Program-made: the position numbers and the translations under genes
Origin: Streptomyces luteolifulvus
GTDB lineage: Bacteria > Actinomycetota > Actinomycetes > Streptomycetales > Streptomycetaceae
DNA: 64,000 bases
NCBI RefSeq assembly: GCF_008806595.1
Contig: NZ_VZRB01000001.1
Location: forward strand, 215,423 to 279,422
Direction: 5' to 3'
In this document: positions 9,082 to 17,166 of the stretch, in pieces
Layout: each line of letters begins with the position of its first letter
Numbering within the stretch: the stretch's first letter is position 1
Notes under the pieces: model-generated
What the model was told of the DNA's origin: nothing
Databases searched by the model: none
Seen by the model: only the letters and a program-made list of their open reading frames with translations

Positions 9082-9276
9082 ATGTTCTGGCCGATGTTCG
9101 CGGTAGCTGTGGGTTTTGTGGGTCTCGCCGTTCTCGGTGTGCTCGCCGTGCGGGTCTTCCTGGAGGCCCAGCGCCTCGGCAGGCAGGTCACCGACTCCGC
9201 GCGCCGCATCAGCAGGGCGGCCGAGGACCTGGAGCGGGCGGCCGTCAGCACGGCCCGCGCCGTAGACTCGATGTGA
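9082..9276 (+). CDS. Small single-pass membrane protein
   Basis: A 64-aa protein with one N-terminal membrane helix (FAVAVGFVGLAVLGVLAVRVF, residues ~6-26) followed by an amphipathic helix rich in Arg, Ala and Glu (RLGRQVTDSARRISRAAEDLERA). No family name comes to mind. TAGGCT at 9069-9074 lies 7 bp before the ATG at 9082, which fits a -10 box feeding a leaderless transcript. It sits upstream of tatA but is separated from it by a terminator. Confidence 0.65.
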   Translation: MFWPMFAVAVGFVGLAVLGVLAVRVFLEAQRLGRQVTDSARRISRAAEDLERAAVSTARAVDSM

Positions 9277-9286
9277 GTGCCGCTGT

Positions 9287-9320
9287 GCACGGCACGTGAG
9301 TCCCGCGGCCCGTGCGTTTT
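9287..9320 (+). terminator. Intrinsic terminator
   Basis: GCACGG (9287-9292) pairs with CCGTGC (9310-9315), followed by GTTTT. It separates the small membrane protein from tatA. Confidence 0.6.
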
Positions 9321-9470
9321 GGGCCACTTCGACCTGTCAACCCGGCAGCGCGGACGGGTACGCTGCTGATCGCGGCCCGGAGAACGAGGCCCGGACCGCT
9401 GACCGGGAGTACGCCCGGGGATTGCCACGCGTTTACCCCTGAGCGTTACGATCGCTGACAAGACGATCGA

Positions 9471-9496
9471 TCGGACAGGTGTCCGACCGGTCGGAC
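9471..9496. promoter_or_regulatory. Two overlapping palindromes upstream of tatA
   Basis: TCGGACA-GG-TGTCCGA (9471-9486) overlaps a perfect 16-bp palindrome GTCCGACCGGTCGGAC (9481-9496), so the same half-site appears in alternating orientation every 10 bp or so. The array lies 42 bp before the tatA start, where the tatA 5' leader or promoter should be. A weak -35/-10 pair (TTGCCA 9422, TACGAT 9447) lies just upstream. It looks like a regulator binding site or an RNA hairpin near tatAC; which protein would bind is unknown. Confidence 0.45.
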
Positions 9497-9537
9497 GGCA
9501 TCCCATCCCAGCCGCCTCGGTGAGAAGGTAAAGACTT

Positions 9538-9828
9538 ATGTTCGGAAGGCTCGGCGCCCCCGAGATCATTCTCATCCTCGTCGTCATCATCCTGCTGTTC
9601 GGCGCGAAGAAGCTTCCGGACATGGCGCGTTCCCTCGGCAAGTCCGCTCGCATCCTCAAGAGCGAGGCGAAGGCGATGAAGTCCGAGGGTCAGGACAACG
9701 CGTCCGCTCCGGCGGCCCCGCCGCAGGACGACCAGCAGCCCCCGGCCCCGCGCACCATCCAGGCGGCCCCCGGTGACGTGACCAGCTCCCGCCCGGTCAC
9801 CGAGCCGACGGACACCACCAAGCGCTGA
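9538..9828 (+). CDS. tatA: Sec-independent protein translocase subunit TatA
   Basis: TatA (96 aa) assembles the pore-forming part of the twin-arginine translocase, which exports folded proteins. Residues 1-21 ([21 protein letters not shown]) form the membrane helix, followed by the G-A-K-K-L-P-D hinge and an amphipathic helix ([20 protein letters not shown]). The rest is a Pro/Ala/Asp-rich tail typical of actinobacterial TatA. A GAGAAGG ribosome binding site precedes the ATG. tatC follows after 47 bp. The Tat-signal protein at 53705 is one likely client in this window. Confidence 0.95.
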   Translation: MFGRLGAPEIILILVVIILLFGAKKLPDMARSLGKSARILKSEAKAMKSEGQDNASAPAAPPQDDQQPPAPRTIQAAPGDVTSSRPVTEPTDTTKR

Positions 9829-9875
9829 CGCAGGGCCGGTGACCTCCGGCCCGCTGAACGAGATGGGAACGTGGG

Positions 9876-10823
9876 TTGCTGAAGTCTGCCCGCAAGAAGG
9901 AGAAGGATCCCGAGGGGCGGATGCCCCTCGCGGAGCACCTTCGTGAGCTCCGCAACCGGCTCGCGAAGGCGATGCTGGCCATCGTCGTCGTCACCGTCGT
10001 CGCCGCCTTCTTCTACAACGACATCATCAACTTCTTCACCAGGCCGATCCTCGACTCGGTCGGCTGCGACCAGACCTTCGAGCAGCTGGCGAGGGCGAAG
10101 GGCGACAAGCCCTGCGCGCAGATCACGATCAACGGTCTGCTCACCCCCTTCACCCTGGCGCTGAAGGTCTCGCTGATGGCCGGCGTGGTGCTGGCCTCGC
10201 CGGTGTGGCTGTACCAGCTGTGGGCCTTTGTCGCGCCCGGCCTGCACCGGCACGAGCGCAAGTACGCCTACGCCTTTGTCGGCACGGGCGTCCCGCTGTT
10301 CTTCGGCGGCGCCTACTTCGCCTACCGGGTGCTGCCCACCACGGCGAAGGTGCTGCTCGAGTTCACACCGTCCGGCGCCTCCAACCTGCTGCCCCTGGAC
10401 GATCTGCTCGACCTGGTCACACGCATGGTCATCGTGTTCGGCCTCTCCTTCGAGCTGCCGCTGCTGCTGATCTTCCTCAACATGACCGGAGTGATCACCG
10501 GCAGGCGGATGCTCGGCTGGTGGCGGGCCATGATCATGGGCATCACGGTCTTCGCGGCGATCGCGACGCCGAGCACGGACCCGCTGACGATGCTGGCGCT
10601 CGCCGGACCGATCTGGGTCCTCTACTTCGGCGCGGTCGCCTTCTCACTGCTCAACGACCGGCGCAGGCGCGTCCGGGAGGCCGCGGGCCCCGCCGACGAC
10701 GAGGCCTCCGACCTGGATCTCACCCCCGAGGACATCGGCGAGGTCGAGGCCGTCTCCGCCGGCCGGGCGCTGCCCGAGCAGGCGAGTTCCGACCGGGTCA
10801 ACGGATACGACGACGTGACCTGA
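9876..10823 (+). CDS. tatC: Sec-independent protein translocase subunit TatC
   Basis: TatC (315 aa) is the multi-spanning membrane receptor for twin-arginine signals. The family signature near the N-terminus, PLAEHLRELRNRL, is present, and six membrane helices follow (for example AMLAIVVVTVVAAFFY and SLMAGVVLASPVWLYQLWAF). The C-terminus is a long acidic cytoplasmic tail. The only plausible start is a TTG at 9876, preceded by GAGATGGGAA. It forms an operon with tatA; tatB is not adjacent, as is usual in Streptomyces. Confidence 0.95.
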   Translation: MLKSARKKEKDPEGRMPLAEHLRELRNRLAKAMLAIVVVTVVAAFFYNDIINFFTRPILDSVGCDQTFEQLARAKGDKPCAQITINGLLTPFTLALKVSLMAGVVLASPVWLYQLWAFVAPGLHRHERKYAYAFVGTGVPLFFGGAYFAYRVLPTTAKVLLEFTPSGASNLLPLDDLLDLVTRMVIVFGLSFELPLLLIFLNMTGVITGRRMLGWWRAMIMGITVFAAIATPSTDPLTMLALAGPIWVLYFGAVAFSLLNDRRRRVREAAGPADDEASDLDLTPEDIGEVEAVSAGRALPEQASSDRVNGYDDVT

Positions 10824-10856
10824 CGATCCTGGTCAGCGGGCGCCCACGGGGCGCGG

Positions 10857-10889
10857 CCGGCCGCTTCCGCGTCTGCGGGCGGCCGGTTT
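10857..10889 (+). terminator. Stem-loop after tatC
   Basis: CCGGCCGC (10857-10864) pairs perfectly with GCGGCCGG (10879-10886) and is followed by TTT. It lies 34 bp after the tatC stop, before the helicase. Confidence 0.6.
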
Positions 10890-11020
10890 CTGCGTCTGCC
10901 CGGCCGTCGGGACTTGAGCCGCGGTAGCGCTGTGAGCTGCGTGTATCCCGGGTTCAGCAGGATCTGATCCGGATAATGATCGTCCTGTTGTCAGTGGGGC
11001 CCGGTACGCTCGAAAGCACG

Positions 11021-13831
11021 ATGACAGAGGACCTCTCACCGGCCGAGCGGTACACGGCAGCACGGCGGCGTGCTGCCGAGCAGGCCACCGCGCTCGCCTC
11101 CTTCCGCGAGATGTACGACTTCGGCCTCGACCCCTTCCAGATCGAGGCCTGCCAGGCACTCGAAGCGGGGAAGGGCGTGCTGGTCGCCGCGCCCACCGGC
11201 TCGGGCAAGACGATCGTCGGCGAGTTCGCCGTCCACCTCGCCCTCCAGCAGGGCAGGAAGTGCTTCTACACGACACCCATCAAGGCGCTGTCGAACCAGA
11301 AGTACGCCGACCTGTGCCGCCGTTACGGAACCGGCAAGGTCGGCCTGCTCACCGGCGACAACAGCGTCAACTCCGAGGCCCCGGTGGTCGTGATGACCAC
11401 CGAGGTGCTGCGGAACATGCTCTACGCCGGCTCGCGGACCCTCCTCGGCCTCGGCCACGTGGTCATGGACGAGGTGCACTACCTCTCCGACCGCTTCCGC
11501 GGAGCCGTATGGGAGGAAGTGATCATCCACCTGCCCGAGTCGGTCACGCTGGTGTCCCTCTCGGCGACCGTGTCGAACGCCGAGGAGTTCGGCGACTGGC
11601 TCGACACCGTCCGCGGCGACACCGAGGTGATCGTCTCCGAGCACCGGCCTGTGCCACTGTTCCAGCACGTACTGGCCGGGCGGCGGATGTACGACCTGTT
11701 CGAGGAGGGCGAGGGCCAGAGGAAGGCTGTCAACCCGGACCTCACCCGCATGGCCCGGATGGAGGCGAGCCGCCCCTCCTACCAGGACCGCAGACGCGGC
11801 CGTGCCATGCGGGAGGCCGACCGCGAACGCGAACGCAGACAGCGCTCGCGCATCTGGACGCCGAGCCGGCCCGAGGTCATCGAACGGCTCGACGCCGAGG
11901 GCCTGCTGCCCGCCATCACGTTCATCTTCAGCCGCGCCGCCTGCGAGGCCGCCGTACAGCAGTGTCTGTACGCGGGACTCAGGCTCAACGACGAGGAGGC
12001 GCGCGGCAAGGTGCGTGACCTGGTCGAGGAGCGCACCGCCTCCATCCCCACCGAGGACCTCCATGTCCTCGGCTACTACGAATGGCTGGAGGGCCTGGAG
12101 CGCGGCATCGCGGCCCACCACGCGGGCATGCTGCCCACGTTCAAGGAAGTCGTCGAGGAACTGTTCGTCCGCGGACTGGTCAAGGCCGTGTTCGCGACCG
12201 AGACCCTTGCACTCGGCATCAACATGCCCGCGCGCTCGGTGGTGTTGGAGAAGCTCGTCAAGTGGAACGGCGAGCAGCATGCCGACATCACCCCCGGCGA
12301 GTACACCCAGCTGACGGGCCGTGCGGGCCGGCGCGGCATCGACGTCGAGGGCCACGCGGTCGTGCTGTGGCAGCGCGGGATGAGCCCCGAGCACCTCGCG
12401 GGTCTGGCCGGCACACGCACGTACCCGCTGCGCTCCAGCTTCAAGCCGTCGTACAACATGGCGGTCAACCTGGTCGAGCAGTTCGGGCGGCACCGCTCGC
12501 GCGAACTGCTGGAGACGTCGTTCGCGCAGTTCCAGGCGGACAAGTCGGTGGTCGGGATCTCCCGGCAGGTGCAGCGCAACGAGGAGGGGCTGGAGGGCTA
12601 CAAGGCCTCCATGACCTGCCATCTCGGCGACTTCGAGGAGTACGCGCTGCTGCGCCGCCAGCTCAAGGACCGTGAGACCGAACTGGCCCGGCAGGGCGCC
12701 AGCCAGCGGCGCGCCGAAGCGGCCGTCGCGCTGGAGAAGCTCAAGCCCGGTGACGTCATCCACGTCCCCACCGGCAAGTACGCCGGCCTGGCGCTGGTGC
12801 TGGACCCGGGCCTGCCCGCCGGGCGCTCCAACGGCCACCGCGGCTTCGAGCAGCACGACGGTCCGCGCCCGCTGGTCCTGACCGCCGAGCGGCAGGTCAA
12901 GCGGCTCGCGTCGATGGACTTCCCGGTGCCGGTCGAGGCGCTGGAGCGGATGCGGATCCCGAAGTCCTTCAACCCGCGGTCCCCGCAGTCCCGTCGGGAC
13001 CTCGCGTCCGCGCTGCGCACCAAGGCCGGGCACATCCCGCCGGAGCGGGCCCGCAAGAAGCGGTCGCAGGCCGCCGCCGACCGGGAGATCGCCCGGCTTC
13101 GCACCGCGATCCGGGCGCATCCCTGCCACGGCTGCAACGACCGTGAGGACCACGCCCGTTGGGCCGAGCGCTACCACCGGCTGCTGCGCGACACCTCGCA
13201 GCTGGAGCGGCGCATCGAGGGGCGCACGAACACCATCGCGCGCACCTTCGACCGGATCGTCGCGCTGCTGACCGAGCTGGACTACCTGCGCGGCGACGAG
13301 GTCACCGAGCACGGCAAGCGGCTGGCCCGGCTGTACGGCGAACTCGACCTGCTCGCCAGCGAATGCCTGCGCGCGGGGGTGTGGGAGGGCCTGGCCCCCG
13401 CCGAACTGGCCGCCTGTGTCTCGGCGTTGGTGTACGAGGCGCGGGTCGGCGACGACGCGATGGCGCCCAAGCTGCCGTCCGGCAGGGCGAAGGCCGCGCT
13501 GGGGGAGATGGTGCGGATCTGGGGGCGGCTGGACGGGCTGGAGGAGGAGTTCCGGATCACCCAGACCGAAGGCGTCGGGCAGCGTGAGCCGGATCTCGGC
13601 TTCGCCTGGGCCGCGTACACATGGGCCTCGGGGAAGGGGCTCGACGAGGTGCTGCGTGAGGCGGAGATGCCGGCGGGGGACTTTGTGCGGTGGTGCAAGC
13701 AGGTGATCGACGTTCTCGGTCAGATCTCCGCGGCGGGTACTCCTGCGCAGGGCTCGACGGTGCCGAAGAACGCGCGCAAGGCGGTCGACCTGTTGCTGCG
13801 GGGAGTTGTGGCCTACTCGTCGGTGGGGTAG
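11021..13831 (+). CDS. DEAD/DEAH-box RNA helicase, Ski2/HelY-like
   Basis: A 936-aa superfamily 2 helicase of the Ski2/Mtr4-like HelY group, expected to unwind structured RNA using ATP. Walker A APTGSGKT is at residues 57-64, the DEVH box follows in VVMDEVHYLSDRFRG, motif III in SLSATVSNAEEF, and motif VI in QLTGRAGRRGIDVEG. The C-terminal half holds the helical DSHCT-type domain (YSSVG end). I start at ATG 11021 (MTEDLSPAERY) because the upstream frame to 10976 does not look coding; no clear Shine-Dalgarno is visible. It stands alone after the tatC terminator, and a dispersed repeat element begins 16 bp after its stop. Confidence 0.93.
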   Translation: MTEDLSPAERYTAARRRAAEQATALASFREMYDFGLDPFQIEACQALEAGKGVLVAAPTGSGKTIVGEFAVHLALQQGRKCFYTTPIKALSNQKYADLCRRYGTGKVGLLTGDNSVNSEAPVVVMTTEVLRNMLYAGSRTLLGLGHVVMDEVHYLSDRFRGAVWEEVIIHLPESVTLVSLSATVSNAEEFGDWLDTVRGDTEVIVSEHRPVPLFQHVLAGRRMYDLFEEGEGQRKAVNPDLTRMARMEASRPSYQDRRRGRAMREADRERERRQRSRIWTPSRPEVIERLDAEGLLPAITFIFSRAACEAAVQQCLYAGLRLNDEEARGKVRDLVEERTASIPTEDLHVLGYYEWLEGLERGIAAHHAGMLPTFKEVVEELFVRGLVKAVFATETLALGINMPARSVVLEKLVKWNGEQHADITPGEYTQLTGRAGRRGIDVEGHAVVLWQRGMSPEHLAGLAGTRTYPLRSSFKPSYNMAVNLVEQFGRHRSRELLETSFAQFQADKSVVGISRQVQRNEEGLEGYKASMTCHLGDFEEYALLRRQLKDRETELARQGASQRRAEAAVALEKLKPGDVIHVPTGKYAGLALVLDPGLPAGRSNGHRGFEQHDGPRPLVLTAERQVKRLASMDFPVPVEALERMRIPKSFNPRSPQSRRDLASALRTKAGHIPPERARKKRSQAAADREIARLRTAIRAHPCHGCNDREDHARWAERYHRLLRDTSQLERRIEGRTNTIARTFDRIVALLTELDYLRGDEVTEHGKRLARLYGELDLLASECLRAGVWEGLAPAELAACVSALVYEARVGDDAMAPKLPSGRAKAALGEMVRIWGRLDGLEEEFRITQTEGVGQREPDLGFAWAAYTWASGKGLDEVLREAEMPAGDFVRWCKQVIDVLGQISAAGTPAQGSTVPKNARKAVDLLLRGVVAYSSVG

Positions 13832-13846
13832 CTGCTGGTCGGTGGG

Positions 13847-13888
13847 TGCGGGTGGACCGTGGCTGGTCGCGCGGTTCCCCGCGCCCCT
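13847..13888 (-). repeat. Dispersed 42-bp Streptomyces-type repeat, copy 1
   Basis: Read on the minus strand this 42-bp element starts AGGGGCGCGGGGAAC and ends CACCCGCA. It matches a second copy at 49863-49904 on the plus strand at 35 of 42 positions. Similar GGGGCGCGGGGAACYGCGCG elements are, from memory, widely scattered between Streptomyces genes. Here it lies just behind the helicase stop, and the TTTTTT at 13888-13893 would follow a GC-rich hairpin on the plus strand, so it may act as a terminator. The rest of the gap to 14122 shows no gene. Confidence 0.7.
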
Positions 13889-14122
13889 TTTTTCGCTGCC
13901 GTCCGCTTTTGTGTGCCCGTTCGCTGTTACTTCATGTGTTCGAACGGTGTCTGAGCGTGTAAATGTGGCTGAGGGTACTCCTGCTGCGGTGGTCATTTCA
14001 GATGCTTGCTGAATATGACATGGCGATGATCCGGTCGGACTAAGCTCGCCCGCGGCGCGCCGAGTTGAGATGGATTCGGGCGCTTGTTCCCACTCCCAGC
14101 CGATTTGCTTCAGAGGGCCCAC

Positions 14123-15712
14123 ATGGTGAGTGTTCAATCCCCTCCAGATCGCCGCGAACTCCCCTACGCACGTGTGCTGTTGCTGCCCGCCCTGGTGATG
14201 GCCGCGGCGACCGGGGCCGCCGCGGCCCTGGTGGCGGAGCCGGCCAGGGCGGCCGTCGGCTGGTGCGGAGCCGTCGCCACCCTGCTGGTCGTCGCGACGA
14301 CCGCCGAAGCCGTGCGCCGCGGCCGCGCGCTGCGGGACCTGCGCGCCGAGCACCGGCGTCGCACCGCGTACCTGGAACGCCGTATCGCCGCCCATGACGA
14401 GGAGATGGAACGCCTCGCCGACGAGATCATGCCCCACGCGGTGTACCGGGTGCAGTGCGGCAATTCACCCGGTGAGGTGATGCACCGCCTCGGCGAGATC
14501 CACCCCTCCTGCGACGAACTCCCCGAAGCGCAGCTGTCGCTGCTGGGGACGGTGCTCGACATCGTCGACCGTGAGGAGGCGAAGCGTGACGCCGCGCAGC
14601 GCTCCTTCGTCAACATCGCCCGCCGCGTGCAGGCGATCGTCCACCAGCAGGCCAACGAGCTGCAGGAGATGGAGGAGGACCACGGGCGCAACCCCGAGGT
14701 CTTCGACGACCTGCTGCGCATCGACCACGGCACCGCGCTGATCGGCCGGCTCGCCGACTCCATCTCCGTCCTCGGCGGCGGCCGGCCGAGCCGCAACTGG
14801 CCCGAGCCGGTACCGCTGTTCAGCGTGCTGCGCGGCGCCATGTCCCGGATCCTGGAGTACCGGCGCATCGAGCTGCACTCCATCGCCCAGGTCAACATCG
14901 ACGGCAACTCCGTCGAGCCGATCATCCACGCCGCGGCCGAACTCCTCGACAACGCCACCCGCTACTCGCCGCCGCAGACCAAGGTGCATGTCACCGCCGT
15001 CGAGGTGCAGACCGGCGTCGCCATCGAGATCGAGGACGCCGGCGCCGGCCTCATCCCGGAGGCCCGCGCCCGGGCCGAGGGCATGCTGGAGCGCGCCATG
15101 AACGGCGGCGACGTGGGCGACCTCGGCGAGTCCCCGCGCCTTGGCCTCGCGGTCGTGGGCCGGCTCTGCACGACGTACAAGATGCAGGTCAGCCTGCGGG
15201 CCTCCGCGTACGGCGGTGTTCGTGCCGTGCTCGTGGTGCCCAGCGCGATGACGACCGACGAGCCCGCATCCTCATTCGCCCACGGCATCGGCGCCACCGC
15301 CTCGCCCAGGGCCGACCTCGGCGCGCTCGAAGGGCCCAAGCGCACGCCCAAGAAGCGCCGCCCCACCAGCCCCCGTATCACCGCGCCGCTGTCCCTGGAG
15401 GACGACGTCCGCGAGGTCACCGAGTGGACGGCGGGCGGCCTGCCGCAGCGCCGCAGCCGGGTCAAGGTGCCGCTCAGCCAGCGGATCGCCGAGCAGACCG
15501 CCATCGAACGGGCCGAACGGGAGGGCAGGCCGACCGTCTGGTCGGCCCCCCGGCCCGAACCCGAGCCCGAACCCGACAAGGAACCCGAACCGGGGCTGTG
15601 GGTCGAGGCGTTCATGAACGGACTCAAGGGCAACCCGGACCCGGCCGCACTCACCCAGCCGACAACCGAGCCGGCCCGCGTCGAGGCCGACGACGAGGGG
15701 GACCTCAAGTGA
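14123..15712 (+). CDS. rarA: Conservon sensor-like ATPase (CvnA/RarA type)
   Basis: A 529-aa membrane protein, first gene of a conservon. Two N-terminal membrane helices (about residues 16-62: LLLPALVMAAATGAAAALV and GWCGAVATLLVVATTAEAV) lead into a coiled region and a GHKL ATPase domain (N-box AAELLDNATRYSPP, G-box IEDAGAGL and GESPRLGLAVVGRL). No histidine-kinase H-box is visible, as is normal for CvnA. The Pro/Glu-rich C-terminus is cytoplasmic. In S. coelicolor the matching set, rarABCDE (cvn9), affects aerial growth (recalled). The ATG at 14123 has CAGAGGG upstream. Its stop overlaps the next start (GTGA). Confidence 0.9.
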   Translation: MVSVQSPPDRRELPYARVLLLPALVMAAATGAAAALVAEPARAAVGWCGAVATLLVVATTAEAVRRGRALRDLRAEHRRRTAYLERRIAAHDEEMERLADEIMPHAVYRVQCGNSPGEVMHRLGEIHPSCDELPEAQLSLLGTVLDIVDREEAKRDAAQRSFVNIARRVQAIVHQQANELQEMEEDHGRNPEVFDDLLRIDHGTALIGRLADSISVLGGGRPSRNWPEPVPLFSVLRGAMSRILEYRRIELHSIAQVNIDGNSVEPIIHAAAELLDNATRYSPPQTKVHVTAVEVQTGVAIEIEDAGAGLIPEARARAEGMLERAMNGGDVGDLGESPRLGLAVVGRLCTTYKMQVSLRASAYGGVRAVLVVPSAMTTDEPASSFAHGIGATASPRADLGALEGPKRTPKKRRPTSPRITAPLSLEDDVREVTEWTAGGLPQRRSRVKVPLSQRIAEQTAIERAEREGRPTVWSAPRPEPEPEPDKEPEPGLWVEAFMNGLKGNPDPAALTQPTTEPARVEADDEGDLK

Positions 15713-16116
15713 TCCAGCAGCGTGCCAACTTCGACTGGATGCTCAAGGATCTCGCCGACGGCGTACCCGGCATCGAGATGATCGTGGTGCTCTCCGCCGA
15801 CGGCCTGCGCATCGCCCGCCACGGCGGCGACCCGGACGCCGCCGACCGTGTCGCCGCGGCCTGCGCGGGCCTGCAGAGCCTGGCCGGTGCCGTCGCGCAG
15901 GAGATCCCGGCCAGCGACGGCCGCATGCGCATGGTCATCATCGAGGTCAACGGCGGCTACTTCTATCTGATGGCCGCCGGCGCCAACGCCTACCTCGCGG
16001 TCCTGTCCGACGTGGTCGCCGAACCCGGCATGATGAGCAACCGCATGCGCGACCTCGTCGTCCGGATCGGCGCCCACCTCACCACTCCGCCCCGGCGCAA
16101 CGGCCAGACCCTATGA
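15709..16116 (+). CDS. rarB: Conservon roadblock/LC7 protein (CvnB/RarB type)
   Basis: A 135-aa roadblock/LC7-domain protein, the family that serves as platform or regulator for small GTPases (MglB-like). FDWMLKDLADGVPGIEMIVVLSADGLRIARHG and the ANAYLAVLSDVVAEPGMMSNRMRDLV end are typical. GTG start overlaps the RarA stop by 4 nt, so the two are translationally coupled. It is expected to bind the small GTPase RarD two genes downstream at the membrane next to RarA. Confidence 0.93.
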   Translation: MIQQRANFDWMLKDLADGVPGIEMIVVLSADGLRIARHGGDPDAADRVAAACAGLQSLAGAVAQEIPASDGRMRMVIIEVNGGYFYLMAAGANAYLAVLSDVVAEPGMMSNRMRDLVVRIGAHLTTPPRRNGQTL

Positions 16117-16508
16117 TCCCTCCGCAACGCCGGCGGCGACCGGCCGGGCCCGAGGAGGACCCGCCGCCCGAACCGTGCGGCAAGAACCCCCAGCGGCTGT
16201 ACGTCCTCACCGGCGCCGCCGACCACGGCGAGCGCGCGGAACTCGACCTCGTCACGCTGATCGTGGCGCGCGCCGACCCGCCCGCCGCCGCGCAGCCCGA
16301 GCAGGCGGCGGTGCTGAGACTGTGCGCCAACCCCCTGTCCGTGGCCGAGCTGTCGGCCTATCTCAACCTGCCGTACAGCGTGGTGACCGTCCTGCTCACC
16401 GAGCTGCTGACGGCCGGACTGGTGCAGGCACGCGCCCCGATCGTCCGCCAGGCGCTCCCCGACCGTTCCCTTCTCGAAGCGGTGATGCATGGACTTCAAA
16501 GGCTCTGA
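16113..16508 (+). CDS. rarC: Conservon DUF742 protein (CvnC/RarC type)
   Basis: A 131-aa DUF742 protein. The family core is visible: RLYVLTGAADHGERAELDLVTLI, then a winged-helix-like stretch, LCANPLSVAELSAYLNLPYSVVTVLLTELLTAGLVQAR. This suggests protein or DNA binding, but the biochemical role of DUF742 in conservons is unknown. It starts with ATG overlapping the RarB stop (ATGA), and its 3' end overlaps the next gene by 20 nt, the tight coupling typical for conservons. Confidence 0.92.
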   Translation: MIPPQRRRRPAGPEEDPPPEPCGKNPQRLYVLTGAADHGERAELDLVTLIVARADPPAAAQPEQAAVLRLCANPLSVAELSAYLNLPYSVVTVLLTELLTAGLVQARAPIVRQALPDRSLLEAVMHGLQRL

Positions 16509-17109
16509 CACCATCACGGGTCCACGGACCGAGGACCATCTCCCGCACACGGCCCAGGCCGCGGTGAAGATCGTGGTCGTGGGCGGCTTCGGGGTCGGCA
16601 AGACGACCATGGTCGGCTCGGTCAGCGAGATCAGGCCGCTGACCACCGAGGAAACCATGACGCAGGCCGGCGTCGGGGTCGACGACGACTACGGCTCCCG
16701 GTCCAAGACGGCCACCACCGTGGCGATGGACTTCGGCCGCATCAGCATCACCGACCAGCTGGTGCTGTACCTCTTCGGCACCCCCGGCCAGGAACGCTTC
16801 TGGTTTCTGTGGAACGGCCTGTTCGAGGGCGCGCTGGGCGCGGTCGTCCTGGTCGACACCCGCCGGCTCGAGGTCAGCTTCGAGGTCATGGACCGGCTGG
16901 AGGAACGCGGTGTGCCGTTCATCGTCGCCGTCAACACCTTCCCGGACGGGCCCCGTTACCCCCTCGACGACCTCCGCTCCGCGCTCGACCTCGGCCCGGA
17001 CATCCCCGTCGTCGAGTGCGACGCGCGCCGCCGTGCCTCAAGCCGCGACGTCCTGATGACCCTGATGCGATTCCTGCACTCGCTCGCGACGACGGGTGCG
17101 CTCACCTGA
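16489..17109 (+). CDS. rarD: Conservon small GTPase (CvnD/RarD type)
   Basis: A 206-aa Ras-like small GTPase of the MglA/CvnD type. The P-loop is G33-T40 (GGFGVGKT), the switch 2 region reads LFGTPGQERFWFLWNGL, and the NKxD-like position is VNTFPDG, which departs from the classic NKxD as in other CvnD proteins. It starts inside rarC (20-nt overlap). With the roadblock protein and the sensor-like ATPase it should form a eukaryote-like GTP switch at the membrane. The P450 gene follows after 57 bp. Confidence 0.93.
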   Translation: MDFKGSDTITGPRTEDHLPHTAQAAVKIVVVGGFGVGKTTMVGSVSEIRPLTTEETMTQAGVGVDDDYGSRSKTATTVAMDFGRISITDQLVLYLFGTPGQERFWFLWNGLFEGALGAVVLVDTRRLEVSFEVMDRLEERGVPFIVAVNTFPDGPRYPLDDLRSALDLGPDIPVVECDARRRASSRDVLMTLMRFLHSLATTGALT

Positions 17110-17166
17110 CCCCCGCTTCCACCCCCCACACTCCCCCGACACCGGATCCACTTCGGAGCGATCACT

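Noticed and set aside
11036..14437. A 1133-residue open frame on the minus strand
   Set aside because: It is antisense to the helicase and rarA genes. High-GC genes leave long stop-free antisense frames; it has no family motifs.
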